Below, in pieces: positions 10,280-21,971 of a DNA stretch of 64,000 nt; the first letter of the stretch is position 1; each line of letters begins with the position of its first letter. The stretch spans positions 2,046,001 to 2,110,000 of the forward strand of contig WWBZ02000022.1 of assembly GCA_011503125.2 (NCBI GenBank), written 5' to 3'. The notes under the pieces are model-generated. The model saw only the letters and a list, made by a program, of their open reading frames with translations, did no database searches and had not been told where the DNA came from. The stretch is from Botryosphaeria dothidea (Eukaryota; Ascomycota; Dothideomycetes; Botryosphaeriales; Botryosphaeriaceae). Made by a program: the position numbers and the translations under genes.

Positions 10280-12630
10280 TTCCAGAAGACGGACTACAGC
10301 GGGGGGGGGCGTAGAATAAAGAGATGTTCGAGAATTTTTCGTATAAAGGGCCCCTTGTTCCTGATTCCCAGGGCCCTCTCCTTTTGGAAGGAGAAAAAAG
10401 GTAAATAGATGACCCTGTTCCAGGCAATGTAATTTCCTTTCTTGTTGCTGAGGGGCGGTAGAGATCCCTGGACAGCTGGACTGTTTTGTATGTAGTTCCC
10501 ATATTCGTCCTGACGGCAATGCTTTTCCATGTTAGCCAAGAAGTTAGATTTCAGACTCGCGATGTTCGCCTACCGTTCGAGAAGAAGCAAGCAATCCCAT
10601 TCTCAGAGCCTCAAGCTTAGCTATGCAGTAGTGGCAAGCTTGTCACTCCGCCGATCGCTTGTTCCTACCATCGCGCTCGGATTCGGAACTTCGACGAACC
10701 GGTTCACTCCTGTCGCACGGATGATTAGCGTTCGTGTAGTCATCGTTTGTCATAAGCAAAGCATGGCCGTGTTGACTAGCTGACGCAGAGACCATGAATA
10801 AGCACCAACTCAGCGCTCTGAGGCATCAACAGCCAAGTGCGTTCGCATCGCAGCTAGTAACGGCCTGTGCTGTCGGCGTGGGGTGGCGTTCTCCTTCTGG
10901 ATCTTGCAGTGATGACGCACAGAGATGCCGGATTCAGTGGAGAAAGTCCTGGAAGTCGCTCCACAGTGGTCGATGGGCAGGCAAGAAGGCGTATGCTAGC
11001 GACACTCTATTCTAGCGGAAGGAGACACGATTCGCGGGCGAGAGCATCGGGGCGCGCTTAGCCCCAACTTTAAGTCTTGAACTCCGGATTGCAGCCCAGG
11101 GCCCACTTAGCCTGCCGTAGGGCTGAAGCTGAAACGGGTCTAACATATCATGTACGTGGCAATGGCAGTTGCGCCTCGCGTTGTTTCCCGTCTTTCGCCT
11201 CGCGGAGAGCATGCTTCCTCCAGCAGGCTGTTGTTGTCAGCGGTGGTCCCTTTTGGCTTATTTTGCCAGCGAAAAGACTAACTTGTTCGAAAGTCTCTTG
11301 CCGTGCGCTCCAAACCTAACTGCAAGTCTGCAGAGAACCTAGGCTCGCTCACTGAATCAGGCCCGAGAGGGCCGCCGCATCTCACGGGGGCCTGTGAATC
11401 GCAACTCTCCGAAGTCAACGGCACGGTCAAAGATCCGTCGAAAGAGCCATCGTACGGACCGCGTGGTCCAGTCCGACCGCTGACACAGACGTCATGTACG
11501 GCCTCGATCAGATCGACAGGATCTTCCACGTGCATCGGTTCAGGCGCAGCGTCCCACAGCCTCATTCGGAAAGCCCACCGTCTCTGTAAGCGCGACACAC
11601 AGAGCACCCAAAGCTAAGTGCGCCCACATCCAGCACAATATGACAGGTCACTTCGCCAAGGCGGGGCCCGGGATGCCACCGAAACCAAAGACCGGGCAGC
11701 GGCCTGTAAAGCCGTGAGGTCCGCAACGGGGTGCTTGCAGATCCGGAAGCCTAAATCAGTTGCGCCGAAAAGTTTCCATGAAAACACCAGCCACTGAGCG
11801 CGAGATGTGAGGCACCAGCTTCCTGAACAACCACTCGCGGAGGAGCATTCCATCCGAGCGCCTACGAGCATGTTTCACGCCGCTACCGCGCTCGTGATCG
11901 GCAGCCGTGACTCGGCCGACCGCGGCAGTTATCACTTCATCTCACAGTGCCTTTCTGGAAAGCCTTGATCAGAACAACAGACTCATACCCAACCTTGGCC
12001 ATTGGGCTATCGGATTCTCGGCCTCTCCGCCTGCAAAGAGCCTTTGCTCCACAGCTGCAGCTGGTCCCGCGCAGGGAAGCTGACGCGGATGCGCGGGCCC
12101 GCTCCTCGTGCATGAACATCGAACATGCCATAATAAGCGCGCCAGCCAAGGGTCTCCCGGGGGCTCACTTTAGCGAGGGGTACTGCCGCGTGCATTTCCG
12201 GTTTCCTTGCTTTCGTTGAGTGCTCGACCTCGGCCAGACAGGCACCGACCCGCAAACACATCAGTAAAGCGCGGCCAACTCATTGCATGTCGCTCGCAAT
12301 TGCGCCACCCGAGTGGCCAAGGAGTCTTTAGCTCCCGCGAGAAGCTACCGTGGGCCAATGGGACGCTTGAAGTGTGGCGCCGCCTTCCACACGGGCCCTT
12401 GCATGGGTCTATCAAGAGATCTCTGCTCCAGGCCATCAACGTTATACGTACCCGCAACGTTCCGCCGAGCTTGGTGAACCGACTCCGTGGCCATTTCACG
12501 CACTCTTTTCCCTTCGCTCGCAACTTCCTGCTTTAAGAACGGCCCTCTTTCCTTTTTAATTCTCTTCTTTCCTCCGTTTCCGCGCGCGGCATGCCGGAGA
12601 GCTGTCTCCTGCACGGGAGAGCGGCAAGCT
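10280..12630. other. 2.35 kb without a supported gene
   Basis: All frames were scanned; none combines an ATG, reasonable length and domain-like sequence. It holds a poly-G run near 10301-10310 and many short broken frames. It could be promoter, non-coding RNA or very decayed sequence; nothing specific can be supported. Confidence 0.4.
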
Positions 12631-15301
12631 ATGGCCGTCAATGGCGTGACGGTAATCGCCCTCGAGTGGGGAATTTTCGTTCCGTTGGCCACCGTATTCG
12701 TCCTCATCCGCTTCATCGTTCGATATCTCTATCCTTCCAAGTTCACAACAATCGGTAACTTGCTGGTCGCCCTTGCATTCGCTCTGTTCTTGCTTGCTCC
12801 GTCCTTGGATACTGTGACTTGGCAAGCCGGCTTTTACAGTGACAATGCCGCCTTGGAAACGCCGGTCAGCAGCGACTCGACTGTGTATGGCCTCAAAGTA
12901 CGTTGTCACTACCGCATCCCCTTTCATCATCATCATCATCATCATCATCTCGAACACTCTCAGACCCTCACTTTTTCAGAGCACGCAAATGGTCAACTCG
13001 ATTTTGTTTTTCTGTGTCGACTGGACTGTCAATGCATCATCCGTCGTTGCAGCAGACCGCCTAGCCGGATGTTTTATATGCATTCGCTCCGGCTCGGGTC
13101 GTCAGCTCTGTGAGATACAACCATCAAGATCTCGACTTTGTCACTTCCCCTGCTACCATGCGCAGATCTCATTTCTCATCGATGTCTAACCTTCTTCGCA
13201 AACAGTTAGCATACTCTAATTGGATCTTGTTCTACGTTACTCTCTGGGTCACCAAGGGCGCCATTCTCTCCGTGTACTATCAGATCATCCCGAGAGATTC
13301 GAAAATCCACAGGATCACACTGCATGTGCTCAGTGTCGCGTCGGGCATGGCTTTTCTTACAACCTTGCTTCTCAACCTCATCTGGTGCCGGCCTATCAAG
13401 CTGAACTGGTCTCTCAATAGAGATGAAATGTGCTTTGCGCCTTTCAACACGACCGTCATCGTCATCACCGGTGCAATCCAGGTTGCGATAGACGTGGCAA
13501 GTAAGTCCTGTCGCTCAGTGCCACAACGCTCTACCACAATGCATCTGGCTAATCTGGAAACAGTCGTTATCCTACCCTTTCCTCTTCTCTTGGCCGTGAA
13601 TGCCTCGACGGGCGAGAAAGCCAGCATCGCAGCTGTCTTCGCCATGGGTGTTCTCAGTATTGCGGCAACAGTGTCCCGGCTGATATGGTCTTTCGCAACA
13701 GAAAGCCTGGAGTTGTACACGGTGATTGCTCGCACCGAGCTGACGGTCAGCATGATCGTGGCGTGTAGCCCTGCCCTCCGCGTCCTCGCGACTCAGACGT
13801 CAGCAAACCAAGCGACAGCTTCACCGAGCAGCATCTTCGCCAGTGGTGGCTTGGGAGTGGCCGAGCCCGTATCGCGATGGTCGAGACACACGAGCTCCGG
13901 CACTCACGCCTCAACGGCGACTTCTCTACCTCCACTGAACAGCCAGCGGCGACATGCACAACTCGATGGTAGGACCACCTCTTCTGCATCAGCTGTATCA
14001 TCCGTTTGGATCTTTCTATAATATCTAATCGTCCCAACACGTTCTTTGTGTTGCCTGTCTTTTCAACCGTCGACGCACCATCTCAACCACCCCTTTTTGA
14101 CACTACCATTTGTGCAACAAGTTACCTGACGCCAACATCTCTTGCTCTTTCAACAACAGGCCGTCACTTCTCGCTCATCCCGCCGCTCAACCTCCACCAC
14201 CAAAAATCCAACAACAGCCTCGGCCAAAGCTCCATCACGAACCAACACCTGCTCCACAGCCAACGCAGCAGCCTCAGCGGCGCCGGCCAACTGCGCAGCC
14301 CCGGCGGCCTCACCCTCCACACACGCGACGCCTCCCTCCCCGACACGCTCCACAGCCCCTTAGGCTGCTGGCCGACGACGCCGACGCCGACGCCGACGCC
14401 GACGACGACTTTCGCGCCGCCGCGCCCGAGCAACCTCACCGACCGCCCCAGCCACGATCTCATCGTCCTGCGCACGCCCTCGGCCCGCAGCTGCCGCACC
14501 ACCACCACCGCGCACACGCGCGGCCCGAGCAACCCGCTCCCGCCCCTCAACACCGCCATCATCCACCAAGACAGCTATGCCACCAGCACCAACCACGCCC
14601 GCGGCCCCAGCCTCACCGCCTCGCTCCTCACCTCCTGCATCAACTCGCCCCCGCCGCCCTTGCCCACCCGCACCACTCCTCCTTCCTCGTCCCGAGCAGC
14701 CCGCGCGCCCATCTCCCCCATCTCCCCCATCAGCCTCAACGCGCGCCATCACCACCACCATCATCACCCGCTCCCGCCGCCGTATGGCGCCGCGGCGACC
14801 GCCGACCCCGTCAGCGGGCCCTCGCCGCAGCCGTCGATCGAGGACATGTACTTCGGGCGCTCAGACGTCAGCGTCGCGGACCTGGAGCGAGATGGGTTCG
14901 AGCGACTGGACGTGCTGGAGGAGGACTTGGCGGCGGTCGGCGGTGGCGACGACGACGACGACGACGGTGGGGCGACGACGGGCGAGGACGCGGTGGTGGT
15001 GGATGAGGCGATGGTGTTCCGGGCGGTGGGCATGGCACTGACGACCGGGGAGGGGGAGAGGGTGTCGGGGATGCGGGGGGAGGACGAGGAGGAGGGGGGG
15101 TTCGAGGCACGGCAGCAGCGGGGCGCGGATTCGGGGATGGAGGAGATGGCGGATTGGGCCGAGTTGAGCTGGGGGCCGGGTGCGAGTGGGTGGGTTGAGG
15201 AGGAAGACGTTGGTAGGAGGTCGGGAGGGGCGCAGGGGGGTTGGGTCAACGGGAAGTGGAGGGGGAAGGGGGTTGTGGGTGATGAGTCGATGTGGGTATG
15301 A
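12631..15301 (+). CDS. Rhodopsin-like/PTH11-type seven-helix membrane protein with long cytoplasmic tail
   Basis: My model has four exons, 12631-12897, 13206-13500, 13564-13968 and 14160-15301 (702 aa). Phases match at every junction. Hydrophobic segments include WGIFVPLATVFVLIRFIVRYL, IGNLLVALAFALFLLAP, NWILFYVTLWVTKGAILSVYY, VASGMAFLTTLLLNLIW, VIVITGAIQVAIDVAIVILPFPLLLAV and the SIAAVFAMGVLSIAATVSR and VSMIVACSPALRVLA helices. This is the fungal 'rhodopsin domain' integral membrane family (CFEM-less PTH11 relatives), a putative receptor at the plasma membrane. The last exon encodes a proline/serine-rich tail with TPTPTPT, a seven-histidine run, aspartate and glutamate runs and the conserved-looking IEDMYFGRSDVSVADLERDGF. 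Without the last intron the protein would stop at 14021. Intron 1 carries a CAT microsatellite. Confidence 0.75.
12927..12950 (+). repeat. (CAT)n microsatellite in an intron
   Basis: About eight CAT units lie inside the first intron of the seven-helix protein gene. Confidence 0.85.
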
Positions 15302-15793
15302 GACGATGCGGGTATGAGAATGGTTGCCGGTCGGGAGAGGAGTTTGTGGCGTTGGTGTGGCTCGGATGGGTTGGGTTGGGGGGGGGTGGGTCAGTTGTTG
15401 AGTTGGAACTGCGGAAGTACGGAGTCGCGGGTCTTTGGGTAACCCATGATAGAATGACCGCGACGGATGTTTATCGGAAGCACGCAACGACATGTATATA
15501 CGACTGGCATGTTCAATGCCGGAGTTTTTCGGCCATTAGAAGGTGCCACAAGGCAAGGGGGTGGATGTCTGAAAGTTCAGCAACAAAGATTGGCATGTTC
15601 GAATGTTGGAGGTTTTCAGGTGTGAGGAAGGAAATTGGAGGGCAAAGTCGAACAATTTCAATCATGACTTCACAAGACTTCTGGCGCAGAAATGCATCCG
15701 AAGTGTTTTTTGAGAGAAGCTTACCGCTCAAGCAGCTCCACTTTCCGCTCGATGGAAGAATAGTGACGATTATTTGGCAGTGCCTTCATCCAA
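15302..15793. other. intergenic between convergent genes
   Basis: 3' flanks of the membrane protein gene (+) and the aldolase gene (-). It begins with a G-rich tract; no gene was seen. Confidence 0.5.
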
Positions 15794-16749
15794 TCACACG
15801 ACCTTCACGCCAGCCGACGTCAATATGCCCGCAAGCTCCTTCCGATGCACCTCCTCCAGCGGCGCAAACGGCTTCCTCAGCCCGCCCGTTTTGCCGCCCA
15901 CCAGATCCACACCCGCCTTCACAGCCGCAGCGTAGTTGTGGCTCTCCAAGAACTTGCACACCGGCCAAATCTTCGCCCACAGCTCCCTCCCCCTCTTCAG
16001 ATCGCCCTTCACCGCAACCGCATCCCACAGCTGCGCACACAGCTCCGGCACCACATTCGCCGCGCCCCACACCGACCCCTTCGCGCCCGCACACAGCCCG
16101 TAGAACGTCACCGTGTCCCAGCCGTTGAACGCGGTGATGCGGTCGTGCAGGCCGAACAGCAGCTCCTTCAGCGCCGGCGCATTGCCCGACGTGTCCTTCA
16201 TGTACGCCACGCCCACCTCGCGCAGGCCCGCCAGCTGCGCGGGCGCGAGGTGCGTGCCCGTCGCCGCGGGGATGTTGTAGTACATGATGGGCAGGCCGCG
16301 CGCCGCCTCGCGGATGTCGGCCAAGTAGGCGCGCAGCAGCGGCAGCGGCAGCGCGTCGTAGAAGGGCGGCACGACCATCAGCGCGTCGGCGCCGGCGGCC
16401 GCCGCGTGCGCCGCCAGCTCGAGCGCGTCGGCCGTCGACAGCGCGCCCATGCCCGCGACGACGGGGACGCGCCCCGCGGCCGACCGGACGACGAGCTCGA
16501 GGAGGCGCTTGCGCTCGGCGGGCGTGAGCGTCGTGAACTCGCCCGTGCTGCCGCCGGGGACGAGGCCGTGGATGCCGGCGCGGATCAGGGTGTTGATGTG
16601 CGCGTCGAGGGCGGCGGCGTCGATGGACGCGCCGTCGGGGGTGAAGGGGGTGATGAGGGCCTTTGGGTCGTGTCAGATGCGGTTTGCCGTGTGGTTGGAA
16701 ATTGGGGTGCACTTACACACAGGATGCCGGCCAGCTCTTTGGGTGCCAT
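15794..16749 (-). CDS. DapA-superfamily aldolase/lyase (dihydrodipicolinate synthase-like)
   Basis: Two exons, 16749-16717 and 16660-15794 (56 nt intron, phase 0), give 299 aa. It is a complete (beta/alpha)8 class I aldolase: N-terminal ALITPFTPDGASID, GSTGEFTTLTPAERKRL (pyruvate-binding G-[ST]-T-G-E), YYNIPAATG with the catalytic tyrosine near residue 139, and AYMKDTSGN with the Schiff-base lysine K166. Fungi make lysine through alpha-aminoadipate, so this is not a lysine-pathway DapA. Known fungal and animal relatives cleave 2-keto-3-deoxy sugar acids (LGA1 type) or 4-hydroxy-2-oxoglutarate (HOGA type). The substrate here is unknown. It is followed upstream on the same strand by a peroxisomal hydroxy-acid oxidase, which suggests a shared catabolic role. 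Confidence 0.9.
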
Positions 16750-17202
16750 CCTGATACCACTTGAGGGGTATGTGGACTGGGAAGAGTTTGGTTTATTTTG
16801 CTTGATGAGCAAGAACGATGGGTTTCAAGTGCTTGAATATTCTGCTCTTATATGTAGAGATGTTGAAAGCCCCGCCGGTACCCTGATTGGCGCGGTCCAA
16901 AAAAGCAGGTCTTAGCGGTCGGCAACCTAGAAATGCACCCTAGCATGAGCTCAGTGGAGATGTGTATCTTGCCGGTGTTGCGGGGTATTGAAGCCCGCTG
17001 TGATCTTTCGTCATGGCTCGGTCTTGACATTGCCGCAACCCGGTGGAGCATTATGAACTTCGCTCAACACCAGGAGGTGAACTCGGATTGTGCGTATAGT
17101 CGAAAGAGAAAAGTCTTTGAATTTACAATGATTCAGTCTCTATATCGATCTTGCGCCTGATCACCGGATTCCCTGTAAATGCATCTAAACATATGCTTCT
17201 AT
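16750..17202. other. intergenic, aldolase promoter
   Basis: Lies between the aldolase start and the stop of the oxidase, both on the minus strand. No gene was seen. Confidence 0.5.
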
Positions 17203-18748
17203 CTAGAGTTTGCTCAGAATTCCACTCGGAGAAAGAATGGAAAGATGAGACTTGTTGATCTCATTGACTGACCGGCAACTGGAAGCTTCGTTAGTCTATA
17301 GCATTTCGTTGGTGAGCCAACCGGCCGGACTTACCCAGCCAAAGCCATCGTGTTCTTGAACTCATTGAGTAAGATCTTGAGTCCCAGCTCCACGCCTTCT
17401 TGACCCTTGTACTGTTTGAATATTAGCGCCTGCTCCTCGGCTTGAGTGCGCATTCAAAGCTTACCGCGAGGCCCCACAGTGCCAGTCTCCCCACGAAGCA
17501 GTAGTCAGCGCCCAGAGCCAATGCCTTGAAGATATCCGAGCCTCTGCGGATTCCGCCGTCGACAGCGATCGGAATCTTGCCCTTCGCTGCCGGTGCGCAT
17601 TCCCGCAGTGCATCCAAAGTGGCTGGAACGCCGTCCAATTGGCGTCCACCGTGGTTTGAAACAACCACTCCATCGACGCCATGCCGGATGGCGAGAACCA
17701 CATCATCCGCAGTCGTCACTAGCGCAAACATGTCAAGAAAATACCGGAATCGTATGGTGGACAGATGAAATACCTCCTTTCAACCATATTTGCAGCTTGG
17801 TGTGCTCCCTCAGCCACGGGATGGCGGTTTCCCATTCGAGAGACGCATCTGGATCTGGTAAGCTTGGCGTACAGTGCATAATCGCAGGAATCCACAGTAC
17901 CATAGTCGTGTCTCCCGCCCAAGTCATTCTTTCCCTTCGAGAGAATATTTGGCCAGCCCATGTCCGACGGGAGCTCGAATTTGTTCCTGTACTCGTTGAG
18001 GCGCAGCCCCAATACCGGAACATCCACAGAGAGGAAAAGAGCCTTGTATCCAGCAGCTAAAATATCTTTGTCAGTATGTAGATAAATGCTGGAACAAGTA
18101 CTTATGGCGTCGCACCTTCTGCTCGTTTCAACAGTTGGAGCGTGATGCTCCTGTCTTTCAGCACGCACATCTGCATGATGTACGGGTTGCCACAGCCCTG
18201 TGCGCCAACATTCTCAAGGCTCTCCGTCGAGTACGAGGAGAGACCCATGCAAATGTTGAGCTTGGCGGCAGCCCGAGACGTCGCAAGCTCGCCGTCAGGA
18301 TGAGCAAGCCTGTGCATTGCCGTAGGGCTTAAGCCCAGCGGGAATGAAACCTGTTTGGCCCAATCAATACGAGCGCTTATCAGCAGCGCTGGACTGTGCG
18401 TACCTTCGTCCCGAAGATTTCTGTCGAAGTGTCTACATTGTGGACATTGACCAGAATGCGAGGCCTGATCTTGTAGCGGTTGTAGGCTTCCTCATTCTCG
18501 CGGAGACTGAGAGGTCATTAGCTGGATAACAGAAAGTCTGTGGAAGTTGCTATCGTACCTGATCATATCCATCGCGCCTTCATTATAGTAGTCTGGATTC
18601 ACATGGCTTATGTCAGAACGTGTTTCCTGCAGCATAATTCCGTTGCACAATCACCTCTGTACATCTTCGGCAGCTTACTGCTGCCCCGCTCCTTGAGGTC
18701 ATTGACGGTGAAGACATGAGGATCAAGGATTTCGCCACGGTTGGCCAT
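17203..18748 (-). CDS. Peroxisomal FMN-dependent (S)-2-hydroxy-acid oxidase/dehydrogenase
   Basis: Nine exons on the minus strand: 18748-18655, 18592-18559, 18506-18404, 18350-18116, 18056-17901, 17854-17774, 17718-17465, 17411-17335 and 17278-17203, giving 369 aa. Motifs of the glycolate/lactate oxidase family are present in order: [73 protein letters not shown] with catalytic H257 and R260, and [18 protein letters not shown]. There is no cytochrome b5 domain, unlike yeast Cyb2. The last exon restores TMALAGCRSVNEI and ends in Ser-Lys-Leu, a PTS1 peroxisomal signal, so an H2O2-forming oxidase in the peroxisome is likely. The 46-nt intron 17900-17855 is needed to keep frame; otherwise a one-base shift would be inferred. 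Confidence 0.87.
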
Positions 18749-19806
18749 GTTTCCGCCACTTGATGGAGCAAATTACGGTATACAGATCAAGGTGTTCGGA
18801 AACCCGCCCGCCATCTTTTTATCTTCATCCCACTCCATCCCACCTATCAGCATGTCACCATAGGGCGCGCCATCCGCGTTGGTAACTGCTCGCGATCGCC
18901 TTCCGGGAATGCTCGAGATATCGCCCGGAGTTGTGGTTCGCGTGGCGCCTCGGCTCGCGGACGCCTTCCCCTTCGACGTTCCCCGCAAACCGGCCACGCT
19001 CCGACCACATCGGGCCTGTCCGCTGCCGCCAAGCTCCACTCTACATCGCTTCGGCATCTGCAGTGACAAAGAGGGAAATGCGGAATAGCTTGAGTCTTCC
19101 GACCCCGTCGGACTCCGTCTGAGGCTTAAGACTACAAACTGTTGAAGTGTTGCCCGTTTGCAGTGGGGCTTGTCCTCCAGGGAGTCACTGCATCGAGTCC
19201 GCGTAACTCCTTATCAGTCCGCCTGAAACACTTGTAGAGATAGCATTACGATGTGCCTCTGTTTATGCGGATCCCTCTGATTTCATGAAACCCGAAACTG
19301 CGTACTGCAGAATGCACTGTCATTCTTGCTTACAATCCTCTGAAGTCATATCCAGCCAGACGGTCACTTCGGCAGGACGATCTTCAGCTTGGCCGCAGCG
19401 GCTCCCAAGGCACAAGACATGCTTCCCCCGCATCCGTGGCTTTTAACCTCCATACGGGGCTCTGGAACAAACCGCCACCCGATGCGGGGCCGCGTGAACT
19501 TGTCTTTCTGGTCAGAGTGACCCCCGGCACGCTACGGATGAGGCTGGGGCGAAAGACTATCTGTTCCTATCTTTAAGGAAGCAAAACCACCCTGCAGCAG
19601 ATAAGGCATTCGTGTTGACACCGTGCTTAAAGTAACTACACCCCGGTCTCCACTTCTTTCTTTTCTTCCCCATCCGCTCGTACGACCAAAAGGAAGTCCT
19701 CGACGAGTTGGCTCGTCTTTTTCTAGAAGACAATTGATCACTTCATTTTCACGCCATTCCATCGAGGCACCAGCTTGGACGCTCAGACCAAGATCCCTCG
19801 ACGACA
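18749..19806. other. shared divergent upstream region of oxidase and permease
   Basis: A 1.06 kb gene-free stretch between the oxidase start (-) and the amino-acid permease start (+), allowing joint control. It includes an inverted CCG/CGG site at 19098-19112. Confidence 0.5.
19098..19112. promoter_or_regulatory. candidate Zn2Cys6 binding site
   Basis: TCCGAC-CCC-GTCGGA is a perfect inverted repeat with 6-nt arms and a 3-nt spacer. It contains CCG-N7-CGG, the type of spaced triplet bound by Zn2Cys6 dimers. The site lies in the divergent promoter between the oxidase and the permease; a Zn2Cys6 gene is 4.4 kb away. Short enough to occur by chance. Confidence 0.3.
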
Positions 19807-21758
19807 ATGTCCCCAGGAGACACCAAGGACGCCGACGTCGAACTCTCCAAATTCTACGGCAACGGCCTCACGCCGACCAAGAGCAATGCCGCCAGCATTG
19901 CGATCGGGCAGGTCGAGGGCGACCAACCGCACGGTGGTGTCCAGCGGAAGCTGAAAGCCCGGCACATTCAGGTAAACACGCACCCCCAATACCATCACAG
20001 TCTCGCGGACGCTGACATGATTTCTCTCGAAACTTAGATGATAGCCATCGGCTCGAACATCGGGACGGGTCTCTTTATCGGCTCCGGAAAGGGACTGCAC
20101 AATGGCGGGCCGCTGTCGCTGATCATCGGCTTCGTGAGCCTCAGCTTCGTCCTGACCATCATGATGCAGTGCCTGGCCGAGATGGCCGTGGTGCTGCCCG
20201 TCAGCGGCAGCTTCACGCGCTACGCCACGCGCTTCTTCGACAGATCGCTTGGGTTCGCCGTCGGGTGGCAGTACTGGCTGTGCTGGCTTGCCGTGTTCGG
20301 CGCGGAATCGTCAGCGTTCGTGGTACGTCCATCCGTTCCTTTTCATCCGAATGCTCGAAAAAAGTGAGTTGGTCCTGATGCGCGCGGTCTTTGTTGTGTG
20401 TAGGTCCTCATCAACTACTGGAACGACGACACGCGGTGGACGCCCCTGTGGATCACCATCTTCATCATCATCAACATGTGCATCCACATCGCGCCCGTGC
20501 GCGTCTTCGGCGAAGTCGAGTTCGTCGTCAGCACTCTCAAGATCATCGCCGTCATCACCTTCCTGATCGTCATCTGGGTCATCATGGGCGGTACGTTACT
20601 CCCCACCCCTTCCCATCATCCCAACACTCTTTTCACTGACACTTCCACAAAAAAGGCGGAGGACCCGACGGCCGTGTCCACCGCGCCGAGTACTGGCACC
20701 GGCCAGGCCTCGAAAACGGCGTGGCCAACGGCTTCTACGGCTTCGCCGCCGTCTTCGTCACGGCGGCCTTCGCGACGGGCGGCACCGAGATGGTCGGGGT
20801 GGTGGTGGGCGAGGCGCAGCACCCGCGCTACAACCTGCCGCGGGCGGTGCGCATGCTGATGTGGCGCATCTTCGTCTTCTACGTGCTCACCATGCTCTTC
20901 CTGACGTTCGTCGTGCCGTACGACGACGCCAGCCTGCTGGGCGGCTCCAACGCCAGCGGGTCCGCCTTCGTCATCGCCATCAACGAAGCCGGCATCAGTG
21001 CGCTGCCCGACCTGCTCAACGCTGTCGTGATGGTCTGCGTCGTGTCCGTCGGCAGCACGTCCATCTACATCTCGTCGCGCGTGCTGCGCGGGCTCGCCGA
21101 GGAGGGCTTCGCGCCCGGCTGGCTGGCGCGGACGGACCGCCTCGGGCGGCCGTACATGGCGCTGCTCGCCTCGGGCGCCGTCGGCGTCGTGCTCGCCTAC
21201 ATGAACTGCAGCTCCACCGGCGCCGTCGTCTTCAGCTGGTTCTCGTCCGTGTCCGGGCTGACATTCTTCTTCGCCTGGCTCACCATCATCGCGTGCAACT
21301 GGCGCTTCCACGCCGCGGTCAAGGCCCAGGGCGACGATGTCATGGAGAGGCGGTACGCCTTCCGGGCCACTTGCTGGCCGTGGCTGTCGATTTTGGCTTT
21401 TGTGATGATTGCTTTTATGGTGAGCGTCCTCTCTCTTTCAACGGACACCTGAATACGCAGTTGCAGGATGCTGACCTTCTCATCCCCCATCCAGATTATT
21501 TGCCAGTTCTGCGTCTCAGTGAAGCCGATCGGAAGCTTAGCGTCCGCAGAAACGTTCTTTGCCAACTTCCTCGGCGGTCCTACGTTCTTCATCTTCTGGG
21601 CGGTGCACAAGGCTATATATCGGACGAAGACGGTTCCGCTAAAGGAGATCGATCTGCAAACGGGCAGGCGGGAGGCGGACCCGGAGGAGGAAGCGAAGCT
21701 GGAGCATTACCATTCGCTGTCCACGTGGCAAAGAGCGCTGACGTACGTGCGCTTCTAA
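19807..21758 (+). CDS. Amino-acid permease (APC superfamily, fungal YAT type)
   Basis: Five exons, 19807-19971, 20038-20322, 20404-20590, 20656-21419 and 21495-21758, give 554 aa with matching phases. After a 50-residue hydrophilic N-terminus comes [24 protein letters not shown], the signature of fungal amino-acid permeases: the first helix with the substrate-binding GSNIGTGLF loop. About twelve membrane segments follow, including EMAVVLPVSGSFTRYA, the 'FVVSTLKIIAVITFLIVIWVIMGG' helix (read in two halves), FATGGTEMVGVVVGEA and SSRVLRGLAEEGFAPGW. The C-terminus is cytosolic and acidic (READPEEEAKLEHYHSLS). It should import amino acids by proton symport at the plasma membrane; specificity cannot be told. 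Divergent from the hydroxy-acid oxidase. Confidence 0.93.
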
Positions 21759-21971
21759 GAAGGGAGGATCGCATCCGGCCCTCGTGGACATCGCGTTAGA
21801 CACCTCCATGCATGATTGATGGCGTATATATTTCCTAAAGAAAGAAATCTGTCAGCATATGCACCGATACACTCTACATATGCGCGATATGCGATAGAAT
21901 TCTTACTTAGTTTCCGTCCCAATTTCCAATTCATCACTGTTCATCAGTAGACCATCTCGACCGCCCATCCG

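Noticed and set aside
17840..17900. Apparent one-base frameshift in the FMN oxidase
   Set aside because: Removing a 46-nt GT-AG intron restores frame and the conserved sequence, so a pseudogene call is not needed.
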